Assembly (NCBI GenBank): GCA_016203265.1
Contig: JACQNB010000070.1
Span: forward strand, 1 to 5,088
Length of the DNA stretch: 5,088 bases
Reading direction: 5' to 3'
Origin: Candidatus Woesearchaeota archaeon
GTDB lineage: Archaea; Nanobdellota; Nanobdellia; Woesearchaeales; ARS49
Positions 4,042-5,088 of this stretch are shown here, piece after piece (the stretch's first letter is position 1; every line of letters starts with the position of its first letter). The notes below the pieces were generated by a model. The model saw only the letters and a program-made list of their open reading frames with translations. It made no database searches and was not told the DNA's origin. A program made the position numbers and the translations under genes.

Positions 4042-5088
4042 ATGGGTGAAACGGAAAAAACAGGCATGAATGATCTTGAGCGGAAGCTCGAGCGCATGAC
4101 TGAGGACAAGAACGCATGGGAACGCAAAGCAAAATTGCTCGAGCGCGCCAATGCATCCATCCTCTACGTGAACGACCATAGCTCGCAGACCATGCGTATG
4201 ATTGACGGTCGCCACAAGGAAATCAGCCCGTTGGAACAGACGTGCCGTGCCATTGCGCATACCATCACCGAGGAATTCTCCAAAACAGGTCCGGTCGAAT
4301 GTGCGGTCAGCCTATCGGTTCCTACCATTGAGAAAGATGACCAGGGGAATGCGAAGATTGCCGTTTCAACCTATACGGTGAAACCTGAAGATGATGCCTC
4401 GTGGGCAGATATCAACGCGGTCCACCTGCGCCAAGGTGAGGCGTTCCACAGCGAAGTGCTTCCGTTCGACCACGGTAATGCGCTCATCTATCTCACCAAG
4501 AAGCTTGATGCCTGCGATCTCGAGGTGTCTGAGCAGATCAAATTCATGAATGTCGTCAAACCGCATTTCGCAACGGCACTCGCGAACGGATATGGCCGCT
4601 CAAAATCGATGCATGCCGCCGAACAGCTGACGAAGAAATTCGTCCGTGGACATCTGGGCAAGAACTACAAACTTGATGACATCGGCATGCTTCCTTGCTT
4701 TTTCGACAAACGTTCCGGCGTGCAACTGCTGAATATCGTCCTTCGCAGCATGCGCAACCTCAAGGAACCGGTCAGCATCGGGCTTTTTGACGTCGACAAC
4801 TTCCATGACTACAACGGCGCGTTCGGTCATATCCAAGGAGATGTCGCGCTGCTTCATCTCGGGTTGACGATGTTCCAGAACATCCACCATACCCACCCCC
4901 ATAATGATGCGACGATTCAAAAACTCTATCAGGAATTGTTCCATCCCACGGGACCTGGTGACCAAGTCAAAGAGATCGATTATGACAAGCAATCAAAGAT
5001 TTGCGCCGATTGGAAAAATGAGGTCGTCGAGAATCTTATCGTGAAACAACCTCGCGATTTTCTTATCCGATACGGCGGTGGCGAAGAA
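4042..5088 (+). CDS. Coiled-coil/GAF-like/GGDEF protein, 3' end outside window
   Basis: The frame is open for 349 codons to the window end. The ATG is the only plausible start: an in-frame stop lies nine codons upstream (4015-4017). Residues 9-40 form a charged coiled coil (NDLERKLERM...). Residues 60-185 resemble a degenerate GAF sensor fold, ending with a long helix. From about 210 there is a GGDEF domain: a weak DDIGMLPCFFDKR in place of DxLTGLxNR, then GLFDVDNFHDYNGAFGHIQGD, with D250, N258 and D267 at the positions that bind metal and guanine in PleD (D327, N335, D344). The lysine equivalent to PleD K332 is H255. The window ends in R343-YGGGEE, the GG(D/E)EF signature. About 50 extra residues lie between these two parts. 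It is probably a soluble diguanylate cyclase or a c-di-GMP/GTP-binding relative; activity is uncertain. Confidence 0.82.
   Translation, partial: MGETEKTGMNDLERKLERMTEDKNAWERKAKLLERANASILYVNDHSSQTMRMIDGRHKEISPLEQTCRAIAHTITEEFSKTGPVECAVSLSVPTIEKDDQGNAKIAVSTYTVKPEDDASWADINAVHLRQGEAFHSEVLPFDHGNALIYLTKKLDACDLEVSEQIKFMNVVKPHFATALANGYGRSKSMHAAEQLTKKFVRGHLGKNYKLDDIGMLPCFFDKRSGVQLLNIVLRSMRNLKEPVSIGLFDVDNFHDYNGAFGHIQGDVALLHLGLTMFQNIHHTHPHNDATIQKLYQELFHPTGPGDQVKEIDYDKQSKICADWKNEVVENLIVKQPRDFLIRYGGGEE

Noticed and set aside
4600..4992. 130-codon minus-strand frame opposite the GGDEF gene
   Set aside because: It lies wholly antisense to the GGDEF reading frame, which has clear motifs and a promoter; no promoter or homology hint supports the antisense frame.

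Overview
The window reads as chromosomal DNA of an archaeon. It holds a complete archaeal-type ATP-dependent DNA ligase whose N-terminus begins MRY, as in its archaeal relatives. Most genes are preceded by A/T-rich TATA boxes (TTTATA, TATAAA or TTTAAA cores) about 24-29 bases before the start codon, with no Shine-Dalgarno sequence, which is the pattern of leaderless archaeal mRNAs. The tRNA gene does not encode CCA. Base composition looks close to balanced. I cannot name a lineage; an uncultivated euryarchaeal or DPANN-like genome is an inference only.

Layout, left to right. (1) 43-675 (+): a Nudix hydrolase with a strong Shine-Dalgarno and a TTG start. (2) 679-1335 (-): an FMN-dependent nitroreductase-family protein, tail-to-tail with the Nudix gene and only 3 bases away. 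(3) 1369-1677 and 1652-1954 (-): two unrecognised proteins of about 100 residues whose genes overlap by 26 bases and which may be distant tandem paralogues; they share strand with the nitroreductase, which has its own TATA box. (4) 1955-2040: a compact divergent promoter region. (5) 2041-3822 (+): the DNA ligase. (6) 3816-3969: a tRNA-Arg(GCG) locus in which the 5' part of the tRNA occurs twice, 43 bases apart, with the first copy locked in an 18-bp hairpin. (7) 4042-5088 (+): the 5' part of a coiled-coil/GAF-like/GGDEF protein that runs off the window.

The genes do not form one pathway: they are housekeeping and enzyme genes with mostly separate promoters. The two most unusual items are the tRNA-Arg locus, which looks like a fold-back template-switch duplication inside the tRNA (removing 43 bases restores a perfect acceptor stem), and the GGDEF domain, which keeps the GTP-binding Asp/Asn/Asp set but carries about 50 extra residues before a GGGEE signature, in an apparently archaeal genome. 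I found no CRISPR array, transposase, integrase or recognisable defence system.
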